This document shows, one piece after another, positions 15,634 through 25,500 of a DNA stretch of 64,000 nucleotides. Each line of letters opens with the position of its first letter. Position 1 is the stretch's first letter. The stretch comes from JADJOM01 sp046327715 (GTDB taxonomy: Bacteria; Gemmatimonadota; Gemmatimonadetes; Gemmatimonadales; GWC2-71-9): NCBI GenBank assembly GCA_046327715.1, contig JAXLXY010000001.1:62001-126000 (forward strand), in the 5' to 3' direction. The translations under genes and the position numbers were made by a program. Under the pieces are notes generated by a model, which had not been told where the DNA came from, searched no databases, and saw nothing but the letters and a program-made list of their open reading frames with translations.

Positions 15634-17469
15634 ATGTCGGTGGCCATCCGGTACGTGGACGGGCCGCGGCTGGCCCGCTCCCTCCAGGCCGCGGCGGACT
15701 GGGTGGCCGCCGGCCGGGAGGAGATCAACCGCATCAACGTCTTCCCGGTACCGGATGGGGACACGGGGACGAACTTCAGCCTGACCCTGCGCGCCGTCGC
15801 CGACGCCCTCCAGGCGCTCGGCGACGCGTCACTTGGGGAGACCGCCGCCACCGCCGCCCGGGGCGCCGTCCTCGGGGCCCGGGGCAACTCCGGGATGATG
15901 CTCGCCCACTTCCTGCTCGGCTTCGCCGACCAGATGCGCGGGAAGGACCAGGCCACCGCCGCGGAAGTCGCCCAGGGCTTCCGCCGCGGGGCCGAGCAGC
16001 TGTACGCCTCCCTCGACGACCCCCGGGAAGGCACCATCCTCACGGTGGCGCGCGAGGCGGCCGTGGCCGCCGAGCGCGCCGCCTCCGACTCCCCCGACAT
16101 CTCCGCGTTCATGACCCGGCTGCTGCAGGAGGGGGAGGTGTCCCTGGCCCGCACGCCGGAACTCATGCAGGCGCTCAAGGACGCGGGCGTGGTCGACGCC
16201 GGCGGCAAGGGCTTTGTCCGGATGCTCGAAGGGGTGGTCCGCTACATCGAGGGCGACCCGATCCTTCCGGCCGCCCCGTTCGCCGAGACCGAGGCCGAGC
16301 TGGCGCCGGCCGCGCACGTGGAGGTGGCCGCCGAGCGGGACTTCCAGTACTGCACCGAGGTGATGATCCGCGGCGACCAGCTGCCGGCCGCCAACGAGGT
16401 CCGGACCCAGGTCCGGAACTTCGGGGGATCCGTACAGGTGGTGGTGGCCGGCGACATCCTCAAGATCCATGTGCACACGGACACCCCGGATGCCGTCTTC
16501 ACTTTTGCGGCACGCTGGGGCACGGTGGAGAAGACCAAGGCCGAGGACATGCGGGCCCAGCACCGGCGGCTGGCCCACGGGGATCGCCGGCCGGTGGCGG
16601 TCGTCGCCGACTCCTCGGCCGACCTGCCCGACGCGGTCCTGGACCGGCATCACATCACGCTGGTGCCCCTCCAGGTGATCTTTGGTGAGAAGACCTTCCG
16701 GGACCGGGTGGAGCTCAAGCCGGCCGAATTCTACCGGATGATGCGGACCTCCAAGGCGCACCCGACCACCTCCCAGCCGACGCCCGGGGAATTCGTCCGG
16801 GTGCTGCGCGAGGCCCGGGCGGAGGCCGAGGAGGTCGTGTCGGTGGTGCTGGCCGGCCGGCTCTCGGGCACCTACCAGTCGGGGGTCACGGCGGCCCGGG
16901 TCGCGGGGATCGAGCAGGTCCACATGGTGGACAGCGCGTCGGCCTCGCTCGGGCTCGGGATGCAGGCGCTGCGGGCGGCGGAGCTCGCCGAGTCGGGGTG
17001 GCGGGCGCCCGAGATCGTGCGGGAGCTGCGGCGGGTCCGGGGCCAGTCCGGGTGCTTCATCACGGTGGACCGGTTCGACAACCTGCTCCGCTCGGGCCGG
17101 GTGACCCGGGGCCGGGCGTGGCTGGCGGGCATGCTCGACGTCAAGCCGATCCTGAGCCTGGACAGCCAGGGCGCCGTGATTCCGGTCGACCGGGTGCGCG
17201 GGCGGAACAATGTCGTGCCGCGGGTGTTGAGCCTGCTGGAGAAGCGGCTGACCCCGCGCCCGGCCGCGGTCCGGTTCGGGATCGTCCACGCGGAGGCGCC
17301 GGAGGTCGCGGACCGGGTGCGGGCGGCCCTGGTGGCGGCCTACCGGCCGCGCGACGTGTTCGTGAACCTGGCCACCGGCGTCCTCGGGGCGCATGTCGGC
17401 TTCGGCGCCTGGGCGGTGTTCTGGCAGGTCGAGGACGGGACGCCGGCCCACCCGGGCACCACGCCGTGA
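15634..17469 (+). CDS. FakA-DegV fusion (fatty-acid kinase A plus B type domains)
   Basis: A 611-residue fusion. Residues 1-205 are a DhaL/DAK2 kinase domain, with the Mg-ADP site in INVFPVPDGDTGTNFSLTL and GARGNSGMMLAHFL. Residues about 225-310 are the FakA middle domain (CTEVMIRGDQLPA, then ILKIHVHTDTPD). From about 323 onward comes a DegV domain (VAVVADSSADLPDAVL, HPTTSQPTPGEF and VVLAGRLSGTYQSG), the fatty-acid carrier FakB. The FakA C-terminal domain is replaced by DegV. In separate form these proteins phosphorylate exogenous fatty acids for phospholipid synthesis. The fusion would hold kinase and substrate carrier together. Confidence 0.9.
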   Translation: MSVAIRYVDGPRLARSLQAAADWVAAGREEINRINVFPVPDGDTGTNFSLTLRAVADALQALGDASLGETAATAARGAVLGARGNSGMMLAHFLLGFADQMRGKDQATAAEVAQGFRRGAEQLYASLDDPREGTILTVAREAAVAAERAASDSPDISAFMTRLLQEGEVSLARTPELMQALKDAGVVDAGGKGFVRMLEGVVRYIEGDPILPAAPFAETEAELAPAAHVEVAAERDFQYCTEVMIRGDQLPAANEVRTQVRNFGGSVQVVVAGDILKIHVHTDTPDAVFTFAARWGTVEKTKAEDMRAQHRRLAHGDRRPVAVVADSSADLPDAVLDRHHITLVPLQVIFGEKTFRDRVELKPAEFYRMMRTSKAHPTTSQPTPGEFVRVLREARAEAEEVVSVVLAGRLSGTYQSGVTAARVAGIEQVHMVDSASASLGLGMQALRAAELAESGWRAPEIVRELRRVRGQSGCFITVDRFDNLLRSGRVTRGRAWLAGMLDVKPILSLDSQGAVIPVDRVRGRNNVVPRVLSLLEKRLTPRPAAVRFGIVHAEAPEVADRVRAALVAAYRPRDVFVNLATGVLGAHVGFGAWAVFWQVEDGTPAHPGTTP

Positions 17470-17834
17470 GCCACCAGCGGACGGCGGGGGCGGTGCCCGA
17501 TGGGGATGTCGGGGCGGCGGTCGGCGCGATCGAGGACCTCAAGGGCCGCGACATCATGGTCCTCGACCTGCGCGGCCTGACCGACGCCACGGACTACTTC
17601 ATCGTGGCCTCGGGCACCTCCGATGCCCACGTCCGCGGCATCGCGGAGTCGGTGGTGGAGAAGCTGCACCGGCGGGGCCTGCGGGCGCATCACGTGGAAG
17701 GCCTCTCGACCGGTCGGTGGGTGCTGCTCGATTTCGTGGACTTCGTCGTCCACCTCTTTCATCCCGAGGCCCGGAGCTTCTACCAGCTCGAGCGCCTCTG
17801 GAGCGATGCGCCGGAGCTCCGGTCCGGCGCCTGA
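17466..17834 (+). CDS. rsfS: Ribosomal silencing factor RsfS
   Basis: A 122-residue RsfS/Iojap protein that binds uL14 and blocks subunit joining when nutrients are short. It carries the conserved LKGRDIMVLDLRGLTDATDYFIVASGTSDAHVR and the C-terminal GRWVLLDFVDFVVHLFHPEARSFYQLERLW. The GTG start at 17466 overlaps the stop of the FakA-DegV gene by four bases. It lies downstream of ribosomal protein genes, in keeping with its role. Confidence 0.96.
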   Translation: MSHQRTAGAVPDGDVGAAVGAIEDLKGRDIMVLDLRGLTDATDYFIVASGTSDAHVRGIAESVVEKLHRRGLRAHHVEGLSTGRWVLLDFVDFVVHLFHPEARSFYQLERLWSDAPELRSGA

Positions 17835-17850
17835 ACCGGCAGGTGAGCTC

Positions 17851-20800
17851 ATGATCCGTCGTCTCGCGCTCGCGGTCCTCCTGGCCTCCGGCGCCCCCGC
17901 CGTCCTCACCGCCCAGTACTACTTCGGACAGAACAAGGTCCAGTACCGGACCTTCGACTTCCAGGTGCTGCGCACCGAGCACTTCGACATCCACTTCTAC
18001 CCCGAGGCGCGCCAGGCGGCGCTCGACGCGGGGCGGATGGCGGAGCGCTCCTACCAGCGCCTGTCGCGGATCCTGCGCCACGAGTACCGCGAGCGGAAGC
18101 CGATCATCCTGTACGCCTCCCACTCCGACTTCCAGCAGACCAACGCCCTGGGCGGCGAGTCGCCGGGCGAGGGCACCGGCGGCGTCACCGATTTCTTCAA
18201 GCAGCGGATCATCCTGCCGTTCACCGGCTCCTATGAGGAGCTGGAGCACGTGCTGCAGCACGAGATGGTGCACCAGTTCCAGTACGACATCTGGAGCCGG
18301 GGCCGCGCCGGGGCGGGCATCGGCACGATCATCAACGTGAACCCCCCGCTGTGGTTCGTGGAGGGGATGGCGGAGTACCTGTCGCTGGGCGGGGTCGACC
18401 CCAACACCGCCATGTGGCTCCGGGACGCCGCCATCGAGGGCAAGATCCCCACGATCGCCCAGCTGGAGAACGACTACCGGATCTTCCCGTACCGCTTCGG
18501 GCAGGCCCTGCTGGCCTTCATCGGGCAGCGCTGGGGCGACGAATCGATCGGCGCGATCATGCAGGGCACCCTGGCCGGCGGCGGCGGGCTCGAGGGCTCG
18601 ATCCGCCGGGTGCTCGGGGTGGACTACCGCCAGCTGTCGGTGCTCTGGAAGGAGCATGTGCAGCAGACCTACCTGCCGGAGGTCGCCTCGCGGCAGAAGG
18701 CCCGCGACATCGCGGATCCCCTGCTCACCGAGGCCCGCTCCGAGGGCACGCTGCACCTGGCGCCCGCCCTGTCGCCCGACGGCAAGGACGTCGCCTACTT
18801 CAGCGAGAAGGACTTCTACTTCGTCGACCTGTACCTGGCCGACGCCTCGAGCGGCAAGGTCCGCCGCCGCCTGCTCAAGTCCTCGTACAGCAGCAACTAC
18901 GAGACCTTCCGCTTCATCAATTCGGCCGGGAGCTGGTCGCCGGACGGGCGGTTCCTCGCCATCGCGGCCAAGCGCGGCGCCCGGGACGACATCGTCATCA
19001 TCGACGTCCCCCGCAACCGTGAGGCCCGGCGGATCCAGGTGAAGCTCAACGGGGTCACCACGCCCTCGTGGAGCCCCGACGGCAAGGAACTCGTCTTCAC
19101 CGGCTACGACGGCGGGCTCTCGGACCTGTTCGTGGTCAACGCCGACGGCAAGAACCTGCGCCGGCTCACCCGCGACCGGTACGCCGACCTGCACCCGGTC
19201 TGGTCGCCCGACGGCAAGACCATCGCCTTCGCCACCGACCGCGGCCCCGACACCGATTTCGGCACGCTCCACATCGGCAACATGAAGATCGCCACCTACG
19301 ACGTCGCCTCCGGGCGGATCGAGGTGCTGGCGGGGATGGAGCGGGGCAAGAACGTGAGCCCGCAGTGGTCGCCCGAGGGCGAGGAGCTGGCGTTCGTCTC
19401 CGATCGCGACGGCGTCAGCAACATCTTCCTCTATGACCTCCGCGACCGGCAGACCTACCAGCTCACCGACCTCTTCACCGGGGCACAGGGCATCACGCCG
19501 CTCTCCCCCGTGCTCTCCTGGGCCCGCGGCGCGGACCGGCTGGCGTTCGTGTACTACTCGCGCGACCAGTACGACGTCTACGCGATCGACCACCCCCGCA
19601 ACCTCAAGCGCACCCCCTGGGTCCCGCCCACCCTCCTCGGCCGCGACTCGGCCCGGGTGGAGCCCCCGGTGGCCGTGGCGCCGGCCGACACCACGGTCGT
19701 CGGGCGTGACAGCGCCTTCGCCCCACCCCGGCCGGTGACCACCAGCGGCTCGCTCTACGTGACCCCCGAGGGGTTCCGCCAGGCCGACACCGTGCCGGCG
19801 ACCGACTCGGTCATCCGGCCGCTCACGATCACCGCCCTCATGGACTCGGTGGAGATCCCCCTCCCCGACACCGCGGAATTCAAGGTCAACCGCTACAAGG
19901 TGAGCTTCCGCCCCGACTACGTGGCCCGGCCCACCATCGGCTACACCCGCGACACCTTCGGCCGCGGGTTCTACGGCGGCAGCGCGGTGGCCCTGTCCGA
20001 CATGCTGGGGAATCACGAGCTGATCTTCGCGGCCTACGTGAACGGCCGGATCAGCGAAGCGCTGGTCAACGCCACCTACGTGAACCTCAACCGCCGGCTC
20101 AACTGGGCGGTCAGCGTCGGGCAGGAGCCCTACTACTTCCTCGAGCCGAGCCGCATCGTGGTCGACTCGCCGAGCGTGGGGGAGAACACCTTCGTCACCA
20201 ACCTGCGCCGCATCGTGCTCCGCTCGGCCTCGCTCCAGGGCATCTATCCCCTGAGCCGGTTCCAGCGGCTGGAATTCGGCCTGACGGCCGCCACGATCAG
20301 CGACCGGCTGCAGCAGATCCTCGAACCCTACGACCCCATCAGCGGGTTCCCCACCGACGACGCGAGCTCGCGGGAACGGAGCCTCTCCGGCGGGAGCTAC
20401 ATCCAGCCGACGGTGGCCTACACCTTCGACAACAGCCTGTTCGGGTACGTGTCGCCGTTCTACGGCCGGCGGTACCGCTTCGAGGCGGCCCAGTCGATCG
20501 GCGGCTGGCGCTACTTCCAGGGCCTGGCCGACTACCGCCGCTACGATCACCTGATCGGCCCCTTCACGCTGGCCACCCGGGCCCTGTACTTCGGGCGCAT
20601 CGGGCGCGACGCCGACCGCTTCCGGATCTTCCTCGGCAGCACCGAACTGCTGCGCGGCCACACCTCGGGCAGTTACTACCGCAACGAGTGCAAGACCTCC
20701 GACCCGGGCACCTACACCGGGTGCATCGAGCTCGACCGGCTGGTCGGCACCCAGCTCGCCGTGGGCAGCGCCGAGCTGCGCTTCCCCATCCTCGACCCGC

Positions 20801-21069
20801 GGATGGGCTTCCTCCCCGCCGGCTTCCCGCCCATCGAGGGGGCGCTCTTCTACGATGTCGGGCTGGCCTGGAATGAGGGGAACACCCTGCGCTGGAGCCG
20901 GCGGGCCGGCGATGACCCCATCGACGTGCGCACGCCGATGCAGACGCTGGGCGCCTCCGCGCGGATGAACCTGTTCAACTTCGTGATCCTGCGCCTGGAC
21001 TATTCGATCCCGCAGGAACGGCGCGCGCTCAAGGGCTACTGGACCCTCAGCCTGGGCCCCGCCTTCTAG
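17851..21069 (+). CDS. Tripartite protein: metalloprotease, TolB-like propeller, outer-membrane barrel
   Basis: A 1072-residue exported protein with a signal peptide ending at LTAQ. Residues 30-270 form a peptidase-MA-like (gluzincin) domain: zinc motif HEMVH at 137-141 and the third ligand in WFVEGMAEYLSLGG (E171). Residues about 285-570 hold WD40/PD40 repeats as in TolB (LSPDGKDVAYFS, SPDGKELVFTGYDG, WSPDGKTIAFATDRG, WSPEGEELAFVSDRDG). After a Pro/Thr-rich linker, residues about 690-1072 look like an Omp85/BamA-type barrel that ends in a terminal Phe (LSLGPAF). It is probably anchored in the outer membrane with the enzymatic part in the periplasm. The substrate is unknown. Confidence 0.85.
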   Translation: MIRRLALAVLLASGAPAVLTAQYYFGQNKVQYRTFDFQVLRTEHFDIHFYPEARQAALDAGRMAERSYQRLSRILRHEYRERKPIILYASHSDFQQTNALGGESPGEGTGGVTDFFKQRIILPFTGSYEELEHVLQHEMVHQFQYDIWSRGRAGAGIGTIINVNPPLWFVEGMAEYLSLGGVDPNTAMWLRDAAIEGKIPTIAQLENDYRIFPYRFGQALLAFIGQRWGDESIGAIMQGTLAGGGGLEGSIRRVLGVDYRQLSVLWKEHVQQTYLPEVASRQKARDIADPLLTEARSEGTLHLAPALSPDGKDVAYFSEKDFYFVDLYLADASSGKVRRRLLKSSYSSNYETFRFINSAGSWSPDGRFLAIAAKRGARDDIVIIDVPRNREARRIQVKLNGVTTPSWSPDGKELVFTGYDGGLSDLFVVNADGKNLRRLTRDRYADLHPVWSPDGKTIAFATDRGPDTDFGTLHIGNMKIATYDVASGRIEVLAGMERGKNVSPQWSPEGEELAFVSDRDGVSNIFLYDLRDRQTYQLTDLFTGAQGITPLSPVLSWARGADRLAFVYYSRDQYDVYAIDHPRNLKRTPWVPPTLLGRDSARVEPPVAVAPADTTVVGRDSAFAPPRPVTTSGSLYVTPEGFRQADTVPATDSVIRPLTITALMDSVEIPLPDTAEFKVNRYKVSFRPDYVARPTIGYTRDTFGRGFYGGSAVALSDMLGNHELIFAAYVNGRISEALVNATYVNLNRRLNWAVSVGQEPYYFLEPSRIVVDSPSVGENTFVTNLRRIVLRSASLQGIYPLSRFQRLEFGLTAATISDRLQQILEPYDPISGFPTDDASSRERSLSGGSYIQPTVAYTFDNSLFGYVSPFYGRRYRFEAAQSIGGWRYFQGLADYRRYDHLIGPFTLATRALYFGRIGRDADRFRIFLGSTELLRGHTSGSYYRNECKTSDPGTYTGCIELDRLVGTQLAVGSAELRFPILDPRMGFLPAGFPPIEGALFYDVGLAWNEGNTLRWSRRAGDDPIDVRTPMQTLGASARMNLFNFVILRLDYSIPQERRALKGYWTLSLGPAF

Positions 21070-21094
21070 CACCCCGCCGCACCGCGTAAGCCCA

Positions 21095-21134
21095 TGGCGC
21101 GCAAGGCTCTCGAGCCCTGCGCGCCAAAGCTTTT
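21095..21134 (+). terminator. Intrinsic terminator overlapping the next promoter
   Basis: A 9-pair stem (TGGCGCGCA with its complement) is topped, after a one-base mismatch, by GGCTC/GAGCC, and is followed by AAGCTTTT. This is a good rho-independent terminator for the protease/propeller gene. Its T-run forms the putative -35 (TTTTCC) of the promoter for the next gene. Confidence 0.72.
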
Positions 21135-21159
21135 CCCGCCCTCCCCTCCCGGCTAGATT
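21131..21159 (+). promoter_or_regulatory. Promoter for the SPOR lipoprotein gene, probably leaderless
   Basis: TTTTCC, a 17-base spacer and TAGATT are seen. The -10 ends six bases before the GTG start codon at 21166, and no Shine-Dalgarno sequence fits in between. A leaderless mRNA is therefore likely. The -35 matches consensus only weakly. Confidence 0.5.
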
Positions 21160-21165
21160 ACCGCC

Positions 21166-22548
21166 GTGCCAACCCGTCCCCTCCTGGCAGCGGTGGTCCT
21201 CGCGGCCCTCGCCTGTCAGTCCGGCTCCCAGCCCTACGCCCACGGACTCTCCGCCGCCTCGACCATCCCGCCCTCGAGCCTGCTCCGGCTCCCGGCGGAA
21301 GGCGGGCCGGCGGCGCTCTACCATGTGCCGGGGCTCGAGCCGTGGGACTGGCGGCTCAGCACGCCGATGCCGGCGCTCCGCCGGATGGTCGGGGCCGATC
21401 TGGACCAGGAGCTGGTCTACGCCCTGACCGCCAGGAACGAGGTCATCGCCCTCGACCTCCAGACTGCGCGCCCCCGCCCCGTGCTCGCCCAGAGCGTGCG
21501 GGAGGTGACCATCGGCCCGGATGGTACCCTCTTCACGGTGGACGACAGCCTGCGGGTGGTGCAGTTCGTCCGGCGCAACCCGGTCCGCTTTGCCACCCGG
21601 CTTCCGGCCCGGCCGCGCGACCTCTTCGGGACCCGGGGTGCAGCCCTGATCGCCATCTCCGCGGGTACCGCCAACGGCCTCACCCTGCTCCACCCCGGGG
21701 AACCGCCCAAGCGCTCGGAGCTGCCCACCGGCGATGCCGCGGCCACCTTCTGGGGCGACCTGCTGGCCATCGCGGCGGACTCCGCCGTGATCCTCACCGA
21801 TCCCGAGCATCCCGACCCGCTGCTCTCGCTGCCCATCGACGGCCACGCGCGGGCGGTGCTCTTCTCGCCCTCGGGCCACCGGTTCTACGTGGCGCGGCGG
21901 GAGGGCGGCGTGCTGGTCTACAACCGCTTCACCCGCCAGAAGGTGGGCGAGATCGACCTGCCGGGCCCTGCGGGCGCGCTCCGGGTGGACCCGTTCGGCC
22001 GCTGGCTGCTGGTGCACCCCACCGGCGCCGATTCCCTGTGGCTGGTGGACCTGGCCACCGACCGCTACGTCGGCGGGTTCGCGGCCGACTGGTCACCCGA
22101 CCTCCCCACCGTGACCAACCAGCAGACCCTGCTGCTCAAGCTCGGCCGCGACGTCGTGGCGTACGACCTGACCAACCGGGAGTTCCCCGAGTCCGGCCGC
22201 GTGGCGGATGGCTCCGGGGACTTCTGGCTGCCGCTGGCCTGGACCCCCGAGACCGGCACCGCCAGCGCGCTGCCCGAGACGGCGGCCGACACGACGACCG
22301 CGGCCAGCCCCGACGAGGAGTCCGCCAGCCGCGTCTACCTCCAGGTCTCGAGCTCGCAGAACCGGGCCTGGTCCGATGAGCTGGCCCGCCAGCTCACCCA
22401 GCAGGGACTTCCGGCGTCGGTGCTGGAACCCCGCGCCGGGGAGGAAGGGTTCCGGGTGGTGCTCGGGCCCTACCCCACCCGCGAAGTCGCCGAATCCACG
22501 GGCCGCCGGCTGGGCCGCCCGTTCTTCCTCTATCAACCCGACCGCTAA
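21166..22548 (+). CDS. Lipoprotein with beta-propeller-like region and C-terminal SPOR domain
   Basis: A 460-residue protein starting with GTG. The short signal ends in the lipobox ALAC, so Cys17 would carry the lipid. The middle (about 40-370) has repeated WD/propeller-like strands (DQELVYALTARNEVIALDL, GHRFYVARREGGVLVYNRFT, DSLWLVDLATDRYVGGFA). The last 75 residues form a SPOR domain (SRVYLQVSSSQNRAWSDELARQL, then EGFRVVLGPYPTREVAE). SPOR domains bind peptidoglycan denuded of stem peptides and often mark division sites. It precedes smc by 17 bases, so the two may be co-expressed. Confidence 0.8.
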   Translation: MPTRPLLAAVVLAALACQSGSQPYAHGLSAASTIPPSSLLRLPAEGGPAALYHVPGLEPWDWRLSTPMPALRRMVGADLDQELVYALTARNEVIALDLQTARPRPVLAQSVREVTIGPDGTLFTVDDSLRVVQFVRRNPVRFATRLPARPRDLFGTRGAALIAISAGTANGLTLLHPGEPPKRSELPTGDAAATFWGDLLAIAADSAVILTDPEHPDPLLSLPIDGHARAVLFSPSGHRFYVARREGGVLVYNRFTRQKVGEIDLPGPAGALRVDPFGRWLLVHPTGADSLWLVDLATDRYVGGFAADWSPDLPTVTNQQTLLLKLGRDVVAYDLTNREFPESGRVADGSGDFWLPLAWTPETGTASALPETAADTTTAASPDEESASRVYLQVSSSQNRAWSDELARQLTQQGLPASVLEPRAGEEGFRVVLGPYPTREVAESTGRRLGRPFFLYQPDR

Positions 22549-22565
22549 GCCAGGAACGCCCGCGC

Positions 22566-25500
22566 ATGAGGCTCACGAAGCTCGAACTGTCCGGCTTCAA
22601 GTCGTTCGCCGACACCGCCACCCTGACGTTCCAGGACGGCGTGACCGCCATCGTCGGCCCCAACGGTTGCGGCAAGTCCAACGTCTCGGACGCGGTCCGC
22701 TGGGTGCTGGGCGAGCAGTCGGCCCGGATCCTCCGCGGGGGGAAGATGGAAGACGTGATCTTCCAGGGTTCCACCGCGCGGCGGCCGGTCAACGTGACCC
22801 AGGTCTCGCTCTTCCTCGACAACACCGATGGCGACCTCCCGATCGCGTATCGCGAGGTGCAGATCACCCGCCGCCTCTCCCGCAGCGGCCAGTCGGACTA
22901 CCTCCTCAACGGCACCGTGGTCCGCCTGCGCGACATCCAGGACCTGCTCCGCGGCACGGGGCTCGGCACCGACGCCGGCGTGGTCATCGAGGCCAAGATG
23001 ATCGAGTGGCTGCTGTCGGATCGCGCGGAGGACCGTCGCTCCCTGTTCGAGGAGGCGGCGGGGATCGGGCTCTACCGCGACCGGCGCCAGACCACGGAGC
23101 GGCGGCTCGAGGAGACCGGCGGCGACCTGCAGCGGGTCGAGGACCTGATCGCGGAAGTGCAGAGCCAGCTGCGCAGCCTGGCCCGCCAGAAGGGCAAGGC
23201 GGAGCGGCACGCGCGCCTGATGGAGGAGAAGTTCGCGGTGCAGCTCACCCTCGCCAAGCGGCTGCTCGCCGACCTCGGCGAGGAGATGGCCACCTCCGCG
23301 GAGCGCCACGCCGCGCTGGAGCAGGAGCTGCCCCAGGCGCGTGAGGCACTCACCGCGCTGGAGGATCGCCGCGACGAGGCCGCGCGGGCCCGCGGCATCG
23401 CGGAATCGCGGCGCACCGAGATCGCCCGTCGCCTGGGCGACGAGCGCCTGGAGCTGGGCCGCCTCGATGGCGACCTCGCGCTCGCCGCCGAGCGCCTGGC
23501 CAACGCCGCCGCGCGGAAGCTCCGGGCCTCGGAGGAGCGGGGCCAGATGGAGAGCCGCCGGACACAGGCCATCCGGGAGCGGGAGTCGGCGCAGGCGGAG
23601 CACGCCGCGGCCCAGGCCGAGCGGGAGCGGATCCAGGCGGAGCTTGGGGCCCGGACCGCCGCCGAGCAGGAGGTGCGGCTCCGCCTGGGCGAGCAGCGCC
23701 AGGTGGTCCGCCAGCTGGAGGAGGAGATCCAGAAGCGGATGCAGACGCTGCGCGCCCTCGAGGGAGAGCGCCATTCGCTCGAATCCGACCTCGCCTCCCT
23801 GCGCGAACAGGCCACCACGGCGAGCGGCCGCCTGCAGGCGGCGCAGGCCGAGCAGGAGGTGGCGGAGCGTCGCCGGGCCGAGGCCGTGGAGGTGGCCGAG
23901 CGCCATGGGCACGAGGCCAAGCGCACCGCCGCCGAGGCGGAGCGCGCCCGGCACCTGGTGGGTGAGTTGCGGCGCCGGGAGGCGCTGGAACGGGCCGATC
24001 GCCGCGCCGCCGAGGAGACGCTGGCCCAGCTGACCGCGCGGCGGCAGGCGCTCGAGGAGCTCGAGCGGGACCGTGTCGGGCTCGCGCCCGGGGCAGCCGC
24101 GCTGCTCGCCGCTCGCGAGCAGTTCGGCGAGGCCATCATCGGCCCGCTCTCCGACTTCATCCGGACCGGCCGCGAGGACGCGGAACTGGCGGAACGACTG
24201 CTCGGCGAGTGGGTCCACGCCGTGCTGGTGCGGGATGAGCACGTGGTCCCGGCCATCCTCGCCTGGCACGCCGCCGAGCAGCCCGGCGCCATCGCCCTGC
24301 TGCCCGCCAGCCACCTCCCCGCGGGAAGTGCCGGCGCCGACCCCCTGCCCCGGCGCCTGTACGCGCAGGGCCCGGCGGAACCGTGGGTCCGCGCCTTCCT
24401 GGCCGGCACCGAGGCGCTCGACCCCTCCGGCCGCGCCCTGCGGCGCCCCAATGGGGCCATCGTGCTCGCCGGCGCCCCGAGCCCGTCCGGGCCGCTGCGC
24501 CGGCGTGCCGAACTCGAGAGTCTCGGCACCGAGGTGAGCGAGGCCCAGGCGGCGCTGCACCGGGCCGACCTGGCCCTGGGCGCCACGGTGGCACGACTGG
24601 CGGAGGCCGAGGCCGAGCAGGAGGCCACCGGCCATGCGGCAGACCACGCCCGCGAGGCGGAGCGCCAGGCGGTGGCCGCGCGTGAGGACGCCATCCGCAT
24701 CGCCAACGCCGTCGCCCGCGAGCGGGGCGAGGCGGAGGGCAACCTCCGCACGCTCACCGAACGGATCGAGCGCTCGGAGCGGCGCCTGCAGGAGATCGAT
24801 GCGGCGCTCACCGAGGGCGACCTCGCCCGCGCCCGGCTCGACGAGAACCTCGGCCAGGGCCGCGCCCTGCTGGCCGAGCTCGAGAGCCAGCAGGAGTCAG
24901 CGCGGGACGCCCGGGTCCACTGGCAGGTCCAGGAGGCGCAGCTGCAGGCGCGCATCGACGGGGCCGCCACCGCGCTGGAGCGCGCCATGCGCATCGGCAC
25001 CGAGGCCGACCAGGCCTCGGTCTCGCTCGCCGGGGAACTCGAGCGGATCGAGACCGACACCGCCCAGCTCGCCGCGCAGCAGGCGCAGTGGATCGAGGCC
25101 CGCGGCGAGCGCCGGGTGGCCGTCACCGAACTCGAGACGGCGGCGCAGGACGCCGACCAGGCGGCCGCCACGGCGGCGGCGGCGCTCGAGACGGCGGAGC
25201 TGGACCTGCACCAGAACCGCGACCGGGTGGAGCAGCTCACCGCCGAATACCACCGCCTGGAGCTGGGCATGACCGAGGCCAGCGGCCGCCGCCGGTCGAT
25301 CGTGGAGCGGGTCGAGACCGAGTGGAAGAAGCCGGTCGACACCCTGCTCGCCGAGGCGCCGATGCTGGAGCTCGACCTCGAGACCCTCGAGAACGAGTCG
25401 CGCCGTATCGTGGAGGCCCTGGAGGGCATCGGGCCGGTGAACGCCCTGGCCGTCGAGGAGCACGCCGAGGAGGCCAAGCGGCTTGAGTTCCTCACCGCCC

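Noticed and set aside
17599..22017. A 1472-codon open frame on the minus strand opposite the protease/propeller gene
   Set aside because: Same reason: composition typical of a GC-rich antisense frame, with no domain signature, while the plus strand carries clear motifs.
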